Below are positions 1 through 12,759 of a DNA stretch of 64,000 nucleotides, piece after piece. The notes under the pieces were generated by a model. It was not told the origin of the DNA. It searched no databases and was given only the letters and a program-made list of their open reading frames with translations. This DNA is from Magnolia sinica. Taxonomy: Eukaryota; Streptophyta; Magnoliopsida; Magnoliales; Magnoliaceae. The stretch is from assembly GCF_029962835.1 (NCBI RefSeq), contig NC_080577.1, positions 26,394,501 through 26,458,500 on the forward strand. Direction: 5' to 3'. A program made the position numbers and the translations under genes. Within the stretch, counting starts at the first letter, position 1. Each line of letters opens with the position of its first letter.

Positions 1-2016
1 TTGTGAAAGGGTAGGGGTTAGCCGTTTCGAATGGATTCTTTTTACCTTGTGTTAATGGATTTAAGGATTTATTCTTTTGACAATACTTTAGCTTGATATT
101 TCTTAAAGGAATAAAGATGAATAGATAAACAAAAAGAAAGGCTAAACAATGTTGATTTTATTAATATTTGAATGTATGGCTCATTATAATCGACAAAGTA
201 TCAAACAATGAAAGAAATAAATAGATGAGAGGTAAATACTTGATTTGTCTATTGGAACAGATAGTCGAGGCGAATGATCAACAAAATGTCACCAGATAGG
301 TGTGATCACTCAAGTTGAAACTCGGTTGATAATGATCCAACAACTTAAGATTGTGGATATTTAATCTACTCCTATGACACTGTAATGGGAACCGCTAGGC
401 AGTAGCGATCATTGCTAGAAGTAGGCTAGGCTATGTTAGGATAAAAGATAAATGAAAGATAGATTGAAAAGTACATATATGTATTTGATGTAGGGCCTCG
501 AGCTTTTATTCGCGTGCTCCTTTTATAACCTGATAAGGTTGCAAAATTCTTGTTGGGTTTCCTTATTGATCTTGAATCTATCACGTTTATGACGTGTGTT
601 CTAGATCTGTAGACTTTTAGGGTCCTTTTTTTGTAGTTGATCCCTTCATGGAGATTTTCGCAGTCCACTAATTAGATTCAGGATCAATACAAGAACCTTG
701 ATGGCTGATCATGACCACTCATGGTTGTACTTTTTATGTCTTCTGTTCGAGGTGTTGGACAGTCCAAGTCGAACCACCTCCTGCATTTAACCATTCACTA
801 CATAATGGTTTAGAGTGCTTGAGAGGATAGATCCACAAGATCCATTAATACCAATCTATTATATATTGGAAATGGGTCCAACCAAATCTTCCATCTAGTT
901 CTCCCATTCTTGTTGTTCTGACTAGTTTATGGCTTGGCACTTGATCTAGCCAATGTCCATATTCTCCCGATTTGAGTCCAAACCGTAGCTAGATTTGCTT
1001 AGATATCGATCCGATCTTCTATATTCAGAACTTTCTCGAATGCTATAGACTCTCCAAATGTCTCTTGGAAGATCTCCTATTTTAGAAGAATATGCCGAGT
1101 ATATTATAGCCAAATACATTATCTCGGCGGGTCTTTTATAATAGACGTGCTAGGTGTGTTGCCTTATCAATTGGCACATTAATCGTGGCCACGTGACATT
1201 CGTCGATTTGTTCTCCTTAAGGCACGCGTAAGGATCTGTGCATTCTCATTGATAACGGAATGCATAATGCTAAAGGAAGATAAAGCGAAGATATTCCTGG
1301 GTGTGAGTAAGATTTCCGCCAATACTCACCCTCATGGTGTCAACACATGACGACATTTCATTGGTCCATGTCAGGGAGTTGAAAATGAGTGTAAAAAAAT
1401 ATATATAAGGCAATTTGTTGGAAACACGTATTGAAATTGATCTCTAAAATTTTCTCTTAATTGATTGACCAATTAGCAGATGAGACCGATTATACTCTAA
1501 TTTTATACGCGTCTGCAAGATCTTCTTGTGATAGGCCAATCAATTAGTAAGCATAACTGATTATATTTCTATTTTAAGAGACGTCATTGTGATATTTGGA
1601 TAATCAACTTGCTCCTAGATGTGTATAGCTAATCATGTTACGTCATGTGTCATTGTTGATTAGTCTTAGCCAATCGTGCCTAATAGAACTTTCCACTTAT
1701 GGTATGTACAATGTACAATTACTAGACTTCTCAGGTGTCACGGGAAGCATCATCATTAGCTAAAATTGCAGCTGTGAGTTCTTTTCTAGGACATAATGGA
1801 GCATATGGCCTCTCTCATATGTTGCTACATGCTATGCAACAACTTTCATCCAGACATGATAATATGTGTTTTATGGTAGCAACATTCCTTGTGCTCCACG
1901 TTCTCCTCCTCCAAATCGTATTAACAGTGAAGATCTCGTTTGAATCTTCTCTACCGTAGTGCCACCACATGTCTGCTTAGTAGCTGTCAAATCTAATGTG
2001 GTCAGATCAAGTATAA
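1..2016. other. No gene seen; decayed repeat DNA
   Basis: No open frame here resembles a known protein and no splice-bounded exon series is visible. A stretch near 130-165 (TTGATTTTATTAATATTTGA) resembles one near 6585-6615, and both are followed by similarly arranged AT-rich text. This suggests two diverged copies of one LTR-like family. The assignment is weak. Confidence 0.3.
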
Positions 2017-2187
2017 ACAGGTCCACAACCACTCCAATGTGAGTCCACGAAGTAAACAGTCCAGAGATGATGATGTGAATTGGTACTGGATCATGTATCT
2101 CTTTGATTACAGGTCCACAAGCACTCCAATGTGAGCCCACCAAGTAAACAGTTCAGATATCATGATGTGAATTGGTACTGGATCATT
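2017..2187. repeat. Two-copy tandem duplication, period 92 bp
   Basis: The words GGTCCACAA, CACTCCAATGTGAG, AAGTAAACAG and GTGAATTGGTACTGGATCAT occur in the same order beginning near 2017 and again near 2109. The copies differ by several substitutions. It is non-coding and looks like a local duplication in old repeat sequence. Confidence 0.85.
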
Positions 2188-3501
2188 TATCTTTAATCAA
2201 AGAGACATGCACCACTGCTCTTGGAGCTAGCACTACTACAGGTTGCAGTGCTCCATTTGCATTGGACACATAGTCCAATCCATCGTCTGGACCGTTCATT
2301 AGGTCCAGCGCATTTGATGGGGTAACACATAGACAAGAGATTAACCATTTATCAATGCCCTTTTAATATGAATGGTCAAGATCATTTACACTAAAGCAGA
2401 CCCAATCAGCATTTTAGTCCATTTATTTGTTAGGACCCATGACTGATTGCTTACTATTTTAAAGAATCACTTTTGTTAGGCAACTGTGACCATCCCATCC
2501 ATGTCTTGGAAAAAGGATGGCAATAAAAATATGCCAAATCAAGAACTGATTGGATGGTCCAATCAGTGCCATTTTTTCATCATAGCTCATGTAATGTGTT
2601 CTGGTTTTAATGGATGGTTCAGATTGATCCATTGAACTGTCCAGCTGAAGCGATGAAGCTAAGAGCACTATTAACTTAAAAGTTCTCTGAGAGCACTGAA
2701 ACATTAAAATATCAAGTTTACCAATAATAAAACCTTTATTCCCATAAATTCAAAGTCGGGCCCACATTTTTCACGGACTGGATACGCAGCACACGCGACA
2801 GATTGGCACGCATGGCTTTATTGCACGTACGGCAAGTGAAAGTTCACGTACATGGGATGTATGTGATCATTCCTCCATCTGAAATCATTGTACCCCACAT
2901 AGCTAATGGCCCACTAATGACTAAAACCCACATGCCTTCCACAACTAAAACCATCTTTCCATTATTACTCTTTCTTCCTTTATTTGTTGGAGATATGAAG
3001 AGAGATTAGCATATAAGCTTTTCTTTAGTTTTACAACTCAGCCATCCATGTGATTTCAAGTGATTTTGATTTGGTGGAGAGAAAAGGTTATGAATCTTAA
3101 GCTTTATAGAGAGAAACCCTCTACAAAGTTCTCCATTTCTTTCTCACTTTATATGACTTTTTTGTTATTATCGCGAGAGAATCCACAGCCTTGTTTGCTT
3201 GCATGTTTTACTTTAGATATGAATGGGAATGTAGCAACTCTCTCTTATCTCTCCCGTTTGGAAGCATGCATGGACAGCTCTTTAAAGTCATGAATACCCA
3301 TCTCACCAAATTTTAAATTGCGTTTGGATGCAGCATTTATTTAAAAACAAGTTTGTCCCTATGGAAAAACCTTACCAAAAATTTAAGAGAAGTTCTTCAG
3401 TACAACCATACTCAGTACACATGCAACCAAACACTGCATTCATCAGATCTCAAGAGAGTGGATTCTCACATTTTTGAAGCCACTATAAGGTTTTGAGTCT
3501 T
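2188..3501. other. No gene seen
   Basis: Ordinary intergenic sequence. Short open frames on both strands show no recognisable domain or codon bias. Confidence 0.5.
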
Positions 3502-4236
3502 GTACATGTGCCATATTGGGGTTGGGGGACCGTGGAAGCACACAAAGATAAATCAAGTGAAGTAATCCAATAGCACCAAGCAAACACAATGCAAACATAA
3601 CGATTTTAACGTAGAAAAATCCTTGCGGGAAAAAACCATGGCACAAAGTGATAGAAAGTACTATGAAAGCAAAAATTACAAGACAGAGAGAATACCCGAT
3701 TCGAACAAGCTTTGAATCTCCCTTACAAGTTCTTGAAACCCTATGAATGAATTAAAAAGCCTTAGATAACTCCCAATCCCGATTACACCCAAATATATAG
3801 CATTTGGAAGAATCACAATAGAAATTGGAAATAAATTCTGTAGATTCGTAAATCTGTGTAACTTTGTGATACGTTCAATGACACCTTCGATGAGACTTCG
3901 ATGTCATCGAACTTAACCTTTGATAGCAGCGAAGCCACTTCGATGTCATCGAAATAACACTAAAACGTTTCGATGATCAAAACATGAAAATCTGAATTTT
4001 ACCGACGACATCGATTAGGCCTTCGATGGTATCGAACAACCTTCGATGGCATCAATGACATCGAAAAGGGCACCTAAAGTGTCCAGTAACCAAATCGATT
4101 TATTTCGAAAAATTCTGATGGCATTGAGCCAACTTTAATGGCATCGAAACTTGCTTGATGACATCGAACCTGTCATTGACAGACTGTTAAATTTACAGAT
4201 TGAAGACATCTATCAACAATTGGTACATGTGCCATA
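3502..4236 (-). mobile_element. Solo LTR, Copia-like, with 14-bp flanking repeats
   Basis: Read on the minus strand, the segment starts TGTTGATAG (near 4218). It ends with a T-rich leader whose words (GGTTTTTTCCCGCAAGGATT, GTTTGCTTGG) are typical of the R-U5 part of Tork-type Copia LTRs. A similar leader recurs at 60930-61100. No internal coding region accompanies it, so it is a solo LTR or a remnant of one. The 14-mer GTACATGTGCCATA lies on both sides (3502-3515 and 4223-4236), longer than the usual 5-bp duplication. The upstream half (about 3880-4170) is rich in TTCGATG-CATCGAA palindromes. Exact LTR ends are uncertain. Confidence 0.55.
3897..4036. repeat. Cluster of 15-bp palindromes TTCGATGNCATCGAA
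   Basis: TTCGATGTCATCGAA occurs at 3897-3911 and 3939-3953, and TTCGATGGTATCGAA at 4022-4036. Partial versions continue to about 4170. They lie in the inferred U3 half of the minus-strand LTR, where enhancer-like motifs of LTR promoters sit. A regulatory role is inference. Confidence 0.7.
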
Positions 4237-4506
4237 GCTCATGTCTCCTATATATGTTCTCATTGTGAAATTTTGAGGAAAAGATTGTTGGAGGAGTGTT
4301 TGGTTTATCCAAACGCAAACCAATGACATCCTTACCTTAATTGAGTGAATAACAACCTACTCCTTAATGAAGAATTTTTATTTAACATATTCTCCAATTA
4401 AAATGCTTGTATGCATTTTTATTACAATAGTGAAAATGAATTATTTGAAATTTACAGAAAGAAGTGACAATGTATGATTTATTGGTAATCATTTTCTAAT
4501 TTGATA

Positions 4507-4526
4507 AAAAAAAAAAAAAAAAAAAA
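4507..4526. repeat. Poly-A tract
   Basis: An uninterrupted run of A of about 20 bp. No tRNA-like SINE body or reverse-transcriptase remnant is recognised next to it, so its origin is unknown. Confidence 0.9.
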
Positions 4527-4557
4527 CCTTTTTCTTGGCTTTGATAAGCAAAGCACG

Positions 4558-4845
4558 GGTGAAATATCCAAGCCATCCATCATGTGGACCTCACCATGTA
4601 GATGCTGTGGAGATAAAGGTGGTCCATTAAATAGTGTGCCATGATATTATGACTTTTTTCTTTTTTCCTTTTTGAAGGTAGCCATGATGTTAGAAGTGGA
4701 AGGGTAAGAAAACTTAGGCAATTTTTTTCCTACTTTTACATTTATTCAATTCATTGTGGGCCACCTGGCTAGTGGGCTGATCTGATTCTTAGGGTAAGGA
4801 ATCTATATGTGGTACCCTTCTGATGGATGGCTTCGATATTTCACC
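4558..4845. mobile_element. MITE-like element with 25-bp terminal inverted repeats
   Basis: GGTGAAATATCCAAGCCATC at 4558 continues to 4582. Its inverse at 4821-4845 matches at 24 of 25 positions. The 288-bp interior has no coding potential. Small size with near-perfect inverted ends indicates a non-autonomous DNA transposon. The superfamily is not identified because no convincing target duplication was found. Confidence 0.65.
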
Positions 4846-6394
4846 TGTGTGCCACACTAGCACTTGTACACGTGCAGGCCTAGCAAAGCTCTATTTTTCC
4901 CATGGAACAATATTTTTAGGAATAAAGACCAAATGCTCTCTTTCTATTATGTTTATTACAGCCCACTCCCCAAATCCACTAAATAATCCAATCTAGCCCC
5001 TTTTAATTTATTCAAACTATAGCATACGGTCGGTTCTTTTAGGCCGGGCGTGAAACATAAAAGCTCTGCAGTATCCACCATTTTTTATATGTGAAATCCA
5101 CACTGCCAATCAAATGAAGACCCTTACATTCACGGTTCCTAAAAAATATCAGCCCATAAAAATAATAAAAATGGGCACATCAATGAAAACTATGTAAATT
5201 GTGCCTAAAACATTTAAAGTTCACACGTTGTGCCCTTCCTGAATTTCTGATCAGGCTTATTTTCTCAACTTCTCTCCATGCTTGTGAGCCCCACCTGATC
5301 AACTGGTTATGATGTAAGATACACACCATCGTGGCCCCACATAAAAACCTATGGTTGGCATCCCTTTGGATTGTTCCCTGTGGTATGGTCCACCTGAGAC
5401 GCTGATGTGGCTGATTTTTTCACCTTAAGACATAACTTTGAGGAACGAACCTGATGGATGGAGTGGATATCATAAAGGGCCCACAAAACAGGTGCTGTGA
5501 AGGATTGCGGAAGGTTAGCCTTAGAAAAAACAGGCGGGATCCTCTTCAGATGGGCCCCCACCAATTACGTCTATGTGTAGCATCGGAACCGTCTGGAAGA
5601 TTCCCCTAACAATGAAATTTAGATGTTCGAAAAATCAGACAAATCCATGTGGGTCACCATATGAGGTTGAACAGTTTTTGGTGGTTGTCCATTGTTTTTG
5701 TGGTGTGGCCTATGTGACGATTGCATAAGCCTGAAGTTTTGGAAATCCCATCATCATAATCGTGTTTCTCTTTTGATGGTCAGATTGGATCGCATAAAAA
5801 CAATACAGTGGGCCACACCATAGAAAAAAATGGAGAACCACTCAGAAAAAAATTATCTATGTGGTGGCCCACATGATGGTTGGATCAGCCTGATTTCTAA
5901 AACATCATAATTTCACATTGGAGCGACCATTATGGACGGGTTGGATGCCACAAAAAAGATGGATCCATGGCATGCGTCGTGCAGGTGTGTAGTGTGGGCA
6001 TGTGGTCCCAAAAACATGAAGGAAGAGATATTCGATCCTCATTCCATATTTTACTTTGGCGCTTGGAAATCACGTATATTTCGCATGTGACATCCACCGT
6101 GTTAAATGGGGTTTTTGCTGTTCACTTTCGACACATTGGCACATGTATAATGAATGGTCCCATTTTATTTACTCGTATGCAAGTATGTATGTATTGAGCG
6201 TATTATCACTTTACGGGCCTAGGTTTTGAAATAACTAGATCAGAACCGTATCTATGATGATTGGCCTGACTCTTCAACATTGATTGACAAGACGTTCGGT
6301 GAATTATAAAGAAAGGATTAGTCCTTTGGATGGATTTTTTTTTTTTATTTTTGCCTTCTAGTTCAACATTAATAACTTTTTTGTGTGGGGTCTT
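4846..6394. other. No gene; possible fold-back repeat at 5640-5930
   Basis: Intergenic. The segment near 5650-5715 (GGTTGTCCATTGTTTTTGTG, then GTGTGGCC) reads as an imperfect inverse of 5805-5925 (GTGGGCCACACCATAG and onward). This suggests an old fold-back MITE. Words of the GTGGCCCAC type are frequent. Confidence 0.4.
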
Positions 6395-6521
6395 TGCTCT
6401 TGCTCGGGTGCTAGACTCTCAGGAGTTTCAACGCCCGGTCAAGGGTTCGAGTACCCATAGGTGGTGAAATTCCACTACCGTGAGTGTGGGGTGTGTGTGC
6501 CTGTGTTAAAAAAAAAAAAAA
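6395..6521 (+). mobile_element. tRNA-derived SINE
   Basis: The stretch contains a tRNA-like B box (GGTTCGAGTACCC) preceded at suitable distance by an A-box-like word (TGCTCGGGTGCTAGAC). It ends in a GTGTGTG-rich segment and an A-run at 6508-6521. That order (A box, B box, short tail, poly-A) is the layout of plant SINEs. Pol III would read it internally. It is short and its 5' end is not sharply defined. Confidence 0.6.
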
Positions 6522-6544
6522 CACATTTCTTTATGTGTTTTTTT

Positions 6545-7854
6545 TTCATTAAAAAAACCAAAAGAAAATAAAACAAAACCTTAAAGATGTCGATTTTATT
6601 AATATGAATAATGATTCAATCGATGTGCAAAAGTAAATAAAGTAGAAAAAGGTTAATGATGATGGTGGTTCAAATAGGTGAGATGATCGTAGATCAGATG
6701 ATCTCTAGGAACTGAATGGTCATGAAAATAACTTACCAATCGTGAGATGGTCATGGCTTTTGGTCAATAGAAGGTGATAGTAGAATCACTAATAACTCAT
6801 GAATTTGAAGGGAATCTGACAACATGTCATGAATATTTATCTAAGTTAAATCAGCTTTCTGCAATGATGCGTTGGACAGAAGCATGAACTAAATTATGTT
6901 AAACTAGTGTGAAGTGGGAATGCTAAGACTAGGCTACGGTAATATGTGTTTACGAGGGGTGAATGATTGATAGGTAGCATCGAGCTGAAAAGGATTATAC
7001 GTTTGTTTGGAGTGATGAAGGCTCCTAGCTCTTTTTTCTGTGTTGCTTTTATAAACCTGGTTCAAGAGTTCAACTTAAGCAAGGTCTCTATAACTGTAGA
7101 ATTAAAGTTATACTAGTTAGCAACCCTAGCTTGATATGTTTCTTTTCTTAGGATCTAGCTAGCTATGTATCCGAGTAAACTTTTTTACCCGGTTGATTTC
7201 TCTCTCTTCATGCTCTATTTAATGATCTTCAAGTATGTGTGGGTACTTGGCCATGTGTCCTTGGGTATTGTCACGGAGTCAAGTATGCCTTAAAAAATAT
7301 GGTGTGGACATTTCTTTTTTTTTGGTTATTATATAGTATTGGGAGAATGACAAACTTTGAGTTTTCAGTCGTGCGTATATCTATGAATATCCCAACCTTT
7401 CTTGTATCATGTGCATCTTCCGGAGAGACTTGTTTGGAATCTTTATGATTTTCCTTTTATGCTTTGTGAGTATCCTTTTTTTGTCGTCTGTATGATTGTG
7501 CCGATGTGTGGCAGCATCTCGTTCATTAGATCCAACTACAACAGGTCGTCGAGTATAAACAAAGGTGATTCGTCATCCACTACATGTGAGGTATAATGCT
7601 TTTATTCATGCTCTTCAAATCATGGGTATTTCACCAATCACCACAAATGGAATGAAAATGTGCAATACTTATAAATTACTCATCTCTTGGCAACATATGT
7701 ATTTGACTGTTGATTTTCATGTTTGGTTTATCAGTAATAAAATTATAATAATAACATTTTAACATTATTTAAATATCAAATACGGTGGCCTCTTGTGATT
7801 CCTGCATTTGATCCATTAATGGTAAAATCACAATAATAACACATTTTCCCAACA
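6545..7854 (-). mobile_element. LTR-like remnant
   Basis: The right edge read on the minus strand is TGTTGGGAAAATGTG, a plausible LTR start. The left part resembles sequence at 130-540. No gag or pol remnant is attached and no target duplication was found. The call rests on end pattern and internal similarity only. Confidence 0.3.
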
Positions 7855-9353
7855 AACTGCCCCTAAGATGGACCATAGCCTGAAATGCACACCTGATTAA
7901 CTGATCCTAACAGTCACATGGGTAGCTGTCGAATGGATGGTTAAAAAAGAAGATCAAAGGTTCAAATGCAATATATGGCAGTGGTCTTTCATGGGCACAA
8001 GAAAAGTATGATTTGCACGCCATGCAAAAACAGAGACAGCATTTTGGATGGTCGAGATTAAACGTAAGAGGGTGTTGGGGTTGATTCACCACCCATTTAA
8101 CACAGTATAGCAAATCCAAATTGCACGACCGAATATTGTACTTTTTTGGATGTCATTTCATCTTGCTAACCTAACATAAACAAACCTTAGAAGCAATAGC
8201 TTGATTGGTAGATAGGCTCAGGTTTCATGCCTTGGGAGGTTAGGCTGAAAGGTGAAAGGGTCAGATGTTCGAGGTCATGGGCCCCTCCAAAAGAAAAGAC
8301 AATGGGCCGTCAGATCTTCAAATGAAAGATTGAAATATTATATACATTTCCCACCTCATGGGTACGCTCAAACATGTATTTTTGTCTGGACGGTTGATCT
8401 GGTGGGCCACCATGTGGATGTACTATCAGCCGAAAGTCATAGTGATTTGACAACCCTCGCTGTTCACTTATTGCGAGTTTTCCCTGTGGAATTTGGAATG
8501 CTGCTCTAACCGTTCCTTTTTCAGGGGCCACCACAGTCCAAGATCCTTGATTTCTGGGATATGGCCTATCCACATGATGGCCCACCATAAAAAAAGAGAG
8601 TCTTGATCAGCATATATATATATATATATTTGCCACGTGTAAAAGGGAGAACTGCATCGAAGTTCCATAAAGCGACCGCATATTAACATTATATATATCA
8701 TTGAGTCTGTGCTGAGTAATTTCACACGTGAGATGAATGTATCTCAGACTACTTACTATAGATTGGTTATAACTGTAAATAAGATTATTAAATGAAGGGC
8801 CTGTAGATGAAGAGGGGATCACCATCTTTTCTTAAGACTAACCATTGGATTTATAGTGAGAGATTTCTAAAAATTAGAGAAAAATTAATATTATTGATGA
8901 AATTAACTGCTTGCAATGTAATTTATGGCCTTTTATAACTAAATGAGGCCTTGGACTTCTATTGATGTAGAAAGTGTGCTTAACAAGGGAGTAGATGATC
9001 ACCGTCTTCTCCAACCAATCAAAACCTTGAATAATTTTTGTATGATTTCTTGATTATAACGCTAGTAAATAAAGAAAATCTAAACCCTAATTTAAAATTG
9101 CCTAAAATAATAAAAATCTCTCTCTAATCATAGCATTCTACAAGATCAAGGAGATACAATGAAATTTTTGTTTCTAAAAGAACGCATTGTGTGTGTGTGT
9201 GTATATATTCTAAAATTACAATTTTGAACTTGAAGTATGTATTTTCTTGCGAAACAGTCATCCGTGACCCACTACGCAAGGTGGGCTGACCTAAAAGCAT
9301 CATTATATAGAGACCAATAGGCAGTTCATTTCATGATGATACTCCAATCAAAA
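7855..9353. other. No gene; inverted repeat and microsatellites
   Basis: TGGTGGGCCACCATGTGGAT near 8400 is mirrored by an inverse copy near 8563-8588, suggesting a fold-back element. A (TA)n run lies at 8611-8629 and a (GT)n run near 9188-9204. A tRNA-like stretch near 8190-8260 was too irregular to call. No protein-coding signal. Confidence 0.45.
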
Positions 9354-9458
9354 TTTTTTTTTTTCTACACACCCTTACACCCATACAAACTACATGGTTA
9401 CTCGTATCCATGACATCAGTGTTGAAACCCACAAGGTTTACCACTGAGCCATGAGTAA
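9354..9458 (-). mobile_element. tRNA-derived SINE, minus strand
   Basis: On the minus strand the order is ATGGCTCAGTGGTAAACC (a clear tRNA A box), then a weaker B-box region, then a GTGTAAGGGTGTGTAG tail and a poly-A that appears as T9354-9364 on the plus strand. A-box text of this kind is diagnostic of tRNA-derived plant SINEs. It is orientated opposite to the SINE at 6395. Confidence 0.65.
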
Positions 9459-9939
9459 AAATAGAGTTGATTTATCGTCCATACTACAAATTGTAATTTC
9501 TCATGATCCAAAAAGAATTTCTTTGAACTCGATGTGCCTGGACCCAATTATGTCATGCCTTACATAAGACATCATAGGAGTACACCTGCTTTCATTTGGG
9601 CTTCTTTTTCTCTAACCATGCTAAGAATGCATTTGCAGTTGGTTCTACATCATCTACTTGGATTCAAAATAAGACAATGTTTTTTCCAAATAGCAAAGAC
9701 TATTAAAAGATAATAAAAATATTAAGGGTAGTAATGAGCTATGTGACCTGTGTAACCTGATGCGTCGGATTAGACTTAAGGTTGGGCTTGGAAATAATAG
9801 CTTTGCTCAAATAATTTTGGCGTTGAGCTTGGACTCAAGTAATTTTTCTAAGTAGGCTTGACCCAACTCAACTCAACTCAACCTGACTTTATATGTACCA
9901 AGTGTTATATCTTACAAATATGCCATTATAATATTAGAA
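9459..9939. other. No gene seen
   Basis: AT-rich intergenic sequence with a short CAACTCAACTCAACTCAACC repeat near 9863. No open frame of note. Confidence 0.5.
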
Positions 9940-10286
9940 TTAGAGCTGCACACCAGGTGAACCTAGCTCGGCTTGGCTCGGCCAGCAAGCTACTCCAACT
10001 TGAACTTGGCTCAGCTTGGTCCTCGGATCTAACTGGCCCAGCTCGGCTCGGCTCGGTCAGCAACTTGGGCCCGCTTGAGCCGAATTCAAGCTGATTTTAA
10101 AATACAAAATTTATCAAAATTTGGATTGGGTCATGTCCAATCAGGTCAAGCTTGGGCCTAACTTATTGTTTTTTGCGCTAAGCTTATGCTTGCTATTTTA
10201 GGCCTATGATGGAGACTTTTGAGCCTTAGGTTTTACTGGTCGGGTTGGGCCCCTAACATCCCAAACTCAACCCATTGCACCCCTAA
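9940..10286. mobile_element. hAT-like MITE, GCTCGGCTCGG-rich
   Basis: The left end TTAGAGCTGCACAC and the inverse of the right end (TTAGGGGTGCAATG) match at 10 of 14 positions. TTAGGGGTGCA-type ends with CTCGGCTCGG or GGGTTGGG interiors are familiar from hAT-derived plant MITEs. At 347 bp it codes for nothing. No clear 8-bp target duplication was found, so hAT is tentative. Confidence 0.5.
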
Positions 10287-10304
10287 CTTATATTTTAGAA
10301 CCTT

Positions 10305-11478
10305 TTTAAAAAACTTTTTTTAGAAAGCTACCTCATTGTTCATATTATTGTCATTCCACTACTTTTTTAATGCCCATTGGGTGGGTGTGTGAGCAAATGG
10401 GTCGGCTACATAGGGAGGCCACACCCTAATGTTTATGTAAAATCCATCCCTACAACTAAGTGTGTCACCTCATGTTAAGCCAGTGGTCCAAAATTCACCT
10501 CCATCTGTGATTCAGGTGGACCGTATGATTGGAAACAATGTATAGGCAACAATCACTCTCCGAATTGTTTCCCTTGGTATTGCCCAGCTCAACAATGGGT
10601 GATCTAAATTTTATGCCCAGGCATAAATTTTTTTGTGGCATCTAATGGTTGGAGTGGATTTCATACAATAATCATGCTCGGCTCTTTGAAAATTAATGTT
10701 CATCTCCAAACTGTTTTCTTTGGTGTGTCCCACATGCATCATAAGTCAGCCTGATTTATTTATTTATTTATTTGGCTCGGGACTTAAATTGGGATTATAC
10801 ATCTAATGGTCCAAGTAAACATCATAGTGAGCCCCACCAAAAATCAAATCCCGACGTCCCTTTCTCTAACCGTACAGAGAATATTCAGAGAAAAATGGAA
10901 CTTTAGGGAAGCCACTCTTGGTTTTAATGGGACCACCATAATGTTCATGTAAAATCCACCTTGACGATTAGATATTATGTATAATATTAGGCTCAAAGAC
11001 ATAAAATAAAAATAAAATCATGTTGACTTATGATTCTGGTGGGCCACACTAAAGGAAATGGTTAGGAGAGAGATGTCTACCTTTGATTTTTATAGGGTCT
11101 AACATGATAATTATATAAAATTTACTTTAATGATGATATTCTAGACAACCATTTAAGCATGTATCCCCAAAATCATATCCATCAGTGATTCACGTGGGCC
11201 GTACTAATGAAAACAGATTGAAGGGCGAGCATTACCATGTATACTGTTTCCAATCATGTGGTCTACCTGAATCACAGATAGAGCTAATTTTAGGCTCTTG
11301 ATCCAACATGGGGTGACACACTTGGTGTTCAGGATAGTTTTATATAAACATCACAGAGGGGTCCACCCAAGCTACCCAGCCATTTTCTCTCACGTTGGCG
11401 TGACGGATGTGATGGAAGGTGGTTGAATGACAAACATATTAATTAATGAGGTAGCTTTTCAAAAAAACGGTACTGCAA
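10305..11478. mobile_element. DNA transposon with about 260-bp terminal inverted repeats
   Basis: The left arm (about 10305-10570) reappears inverted at about 11225-11478. Matching words in order include AGCTACCTCATT, GTCATTC, AAGTGTGTCACC, TGTGATTCAGGT and ATGATTGGAAACA. Arms of this length point to a Mutator-like (MULE/MITE) or fold-back element. The interior (about 10570-11225) has no open frame resembling a transposase, so it is non-autonomous. The arms have diverged by many substitutions and small indels. Confidence 0.7.
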
Positions 11479-11990
11479 TGTAAGTTCTATATTAATGAGG
11501 CAATTTTTGGTAAAATTCTCTTCAAATCATCTAAAATCCTAAACAACTTTTAAACCTTACAAATAGTAAAATGAGAACTTACCAAAAATAATAAGTTTTA
11601 ATTTAGAATATTCTTATCGTAATCCTAAAATGATTTAATTTTATAAAGCCATTTGAGTACCAATAAATCTTGGATGATTAGCTGGGACATAATGCTCGTC
11701 AATAACTTTCTTATATACATGCCAATGAATAACTGATCACAAAGTCATCAGAAGATAAATTGGTGTACAAGCTATTTTTTTCCAACCAGCTCCTATAGCA
11801 TGAATTTATGCAATCCTATCCTTCCGTTGAGTTGTCCTTTACCTATCCTCATTAAAGAATATTTGTTTGTTAAAATAGAACTATCTCTTTTAACAATCGG
11901 TTACATGTTTAGCTATCAATCCACCATATGTTATTTTTGTGTCATTTTGGTTTATGATCCATCCAACATTAGACCCATAAGTTGGATGAT
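11479..11990. other. No gene seen
   Basis: Left flank of the composite block. AT-rich, with no recognised element. Confidence 0.5.
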
Positions 11991-12049
11991 TTGCTCTGTC
12001 CTATAGTGTGGCCAGTGGACAACTTTGGGGTGAGTGTAGGAACCATTTA
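11991..12049. repeat. 59-bp direct repeat, left copy
   Basis: Identical at all 59 positions to 22922-22980. It begins TTGCTCTGTCCTATAGTG and ends GGAACCATTTA. Together the copies bracket the 10.9-kb composite block. This is much longer than the 3-bp duplication left by CACTA elements or the 8-11 bp of hAT and MULE elements. Confidence 0.95.
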
Positions 12050-12759
12050 GCTACGTCTTTAATTTGTAGCTAAATAACTATGGATTTAATCTGTAACTAT
12101 AGGCTAACACCCACCACCACACTTTTCTAAGTTAACAGTTTTATAAGGGTTTCTGTGGAGCCCATCGTAATGTATTTATTTTATATAAGCCATCCATCTG
12201 TTTTGATATCCTATTTTAGGGTATGAGCCCAAAAAAGGAGGTATATTGAAGCCTCAAGTGGACCACACAATAGTAAACACTAGAAATTATGTGCATATTG
12301 GTGAAATTTATTTTGGAGTGGTGTGGTTGATTTGGGCCTTCAATCTGCCTCATTTTTGGTTTCATGTCCTATCCATGGTTACCTAAATGAATGGACTGCG
12401 TGGATAAGACACATCCATCATGGTGGCCCCCACGAAGCCCTTGAGATCACCGTCCAAAATTATAGCCCAAGCATTGGCTGGGAAGCGAATTGGCTGTTTG
12501 GTGTGTTGATGTCACCAAGTTTTGTGGGTCCCATCATGACGTATGAGTTATCCAAACCGTCTATCCACTTGGCGACCTCATCGTAAGGCTTGAGATGAAA
12601 AATAAGACAAATCAAAAAATTAAGTGGACCACACTGTATAAAGCAGCAGAGGATTGAATGCCTGCCATCCAAACCCTTTTGGCGGTCATGGAAATTTTGG
12701 ATTCAGCCGCCTAAAGGTTAACTCTCTCCTCTCCCTCTCGCTCCAAAAGGAAAAAAAAA

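Noticed and set aside
6395-6521. tRNA gene
   Set aside because: It has a good B box but no cloverleaf-capable acceptor stem, and a poly-A tail follows, which fits a SINE.
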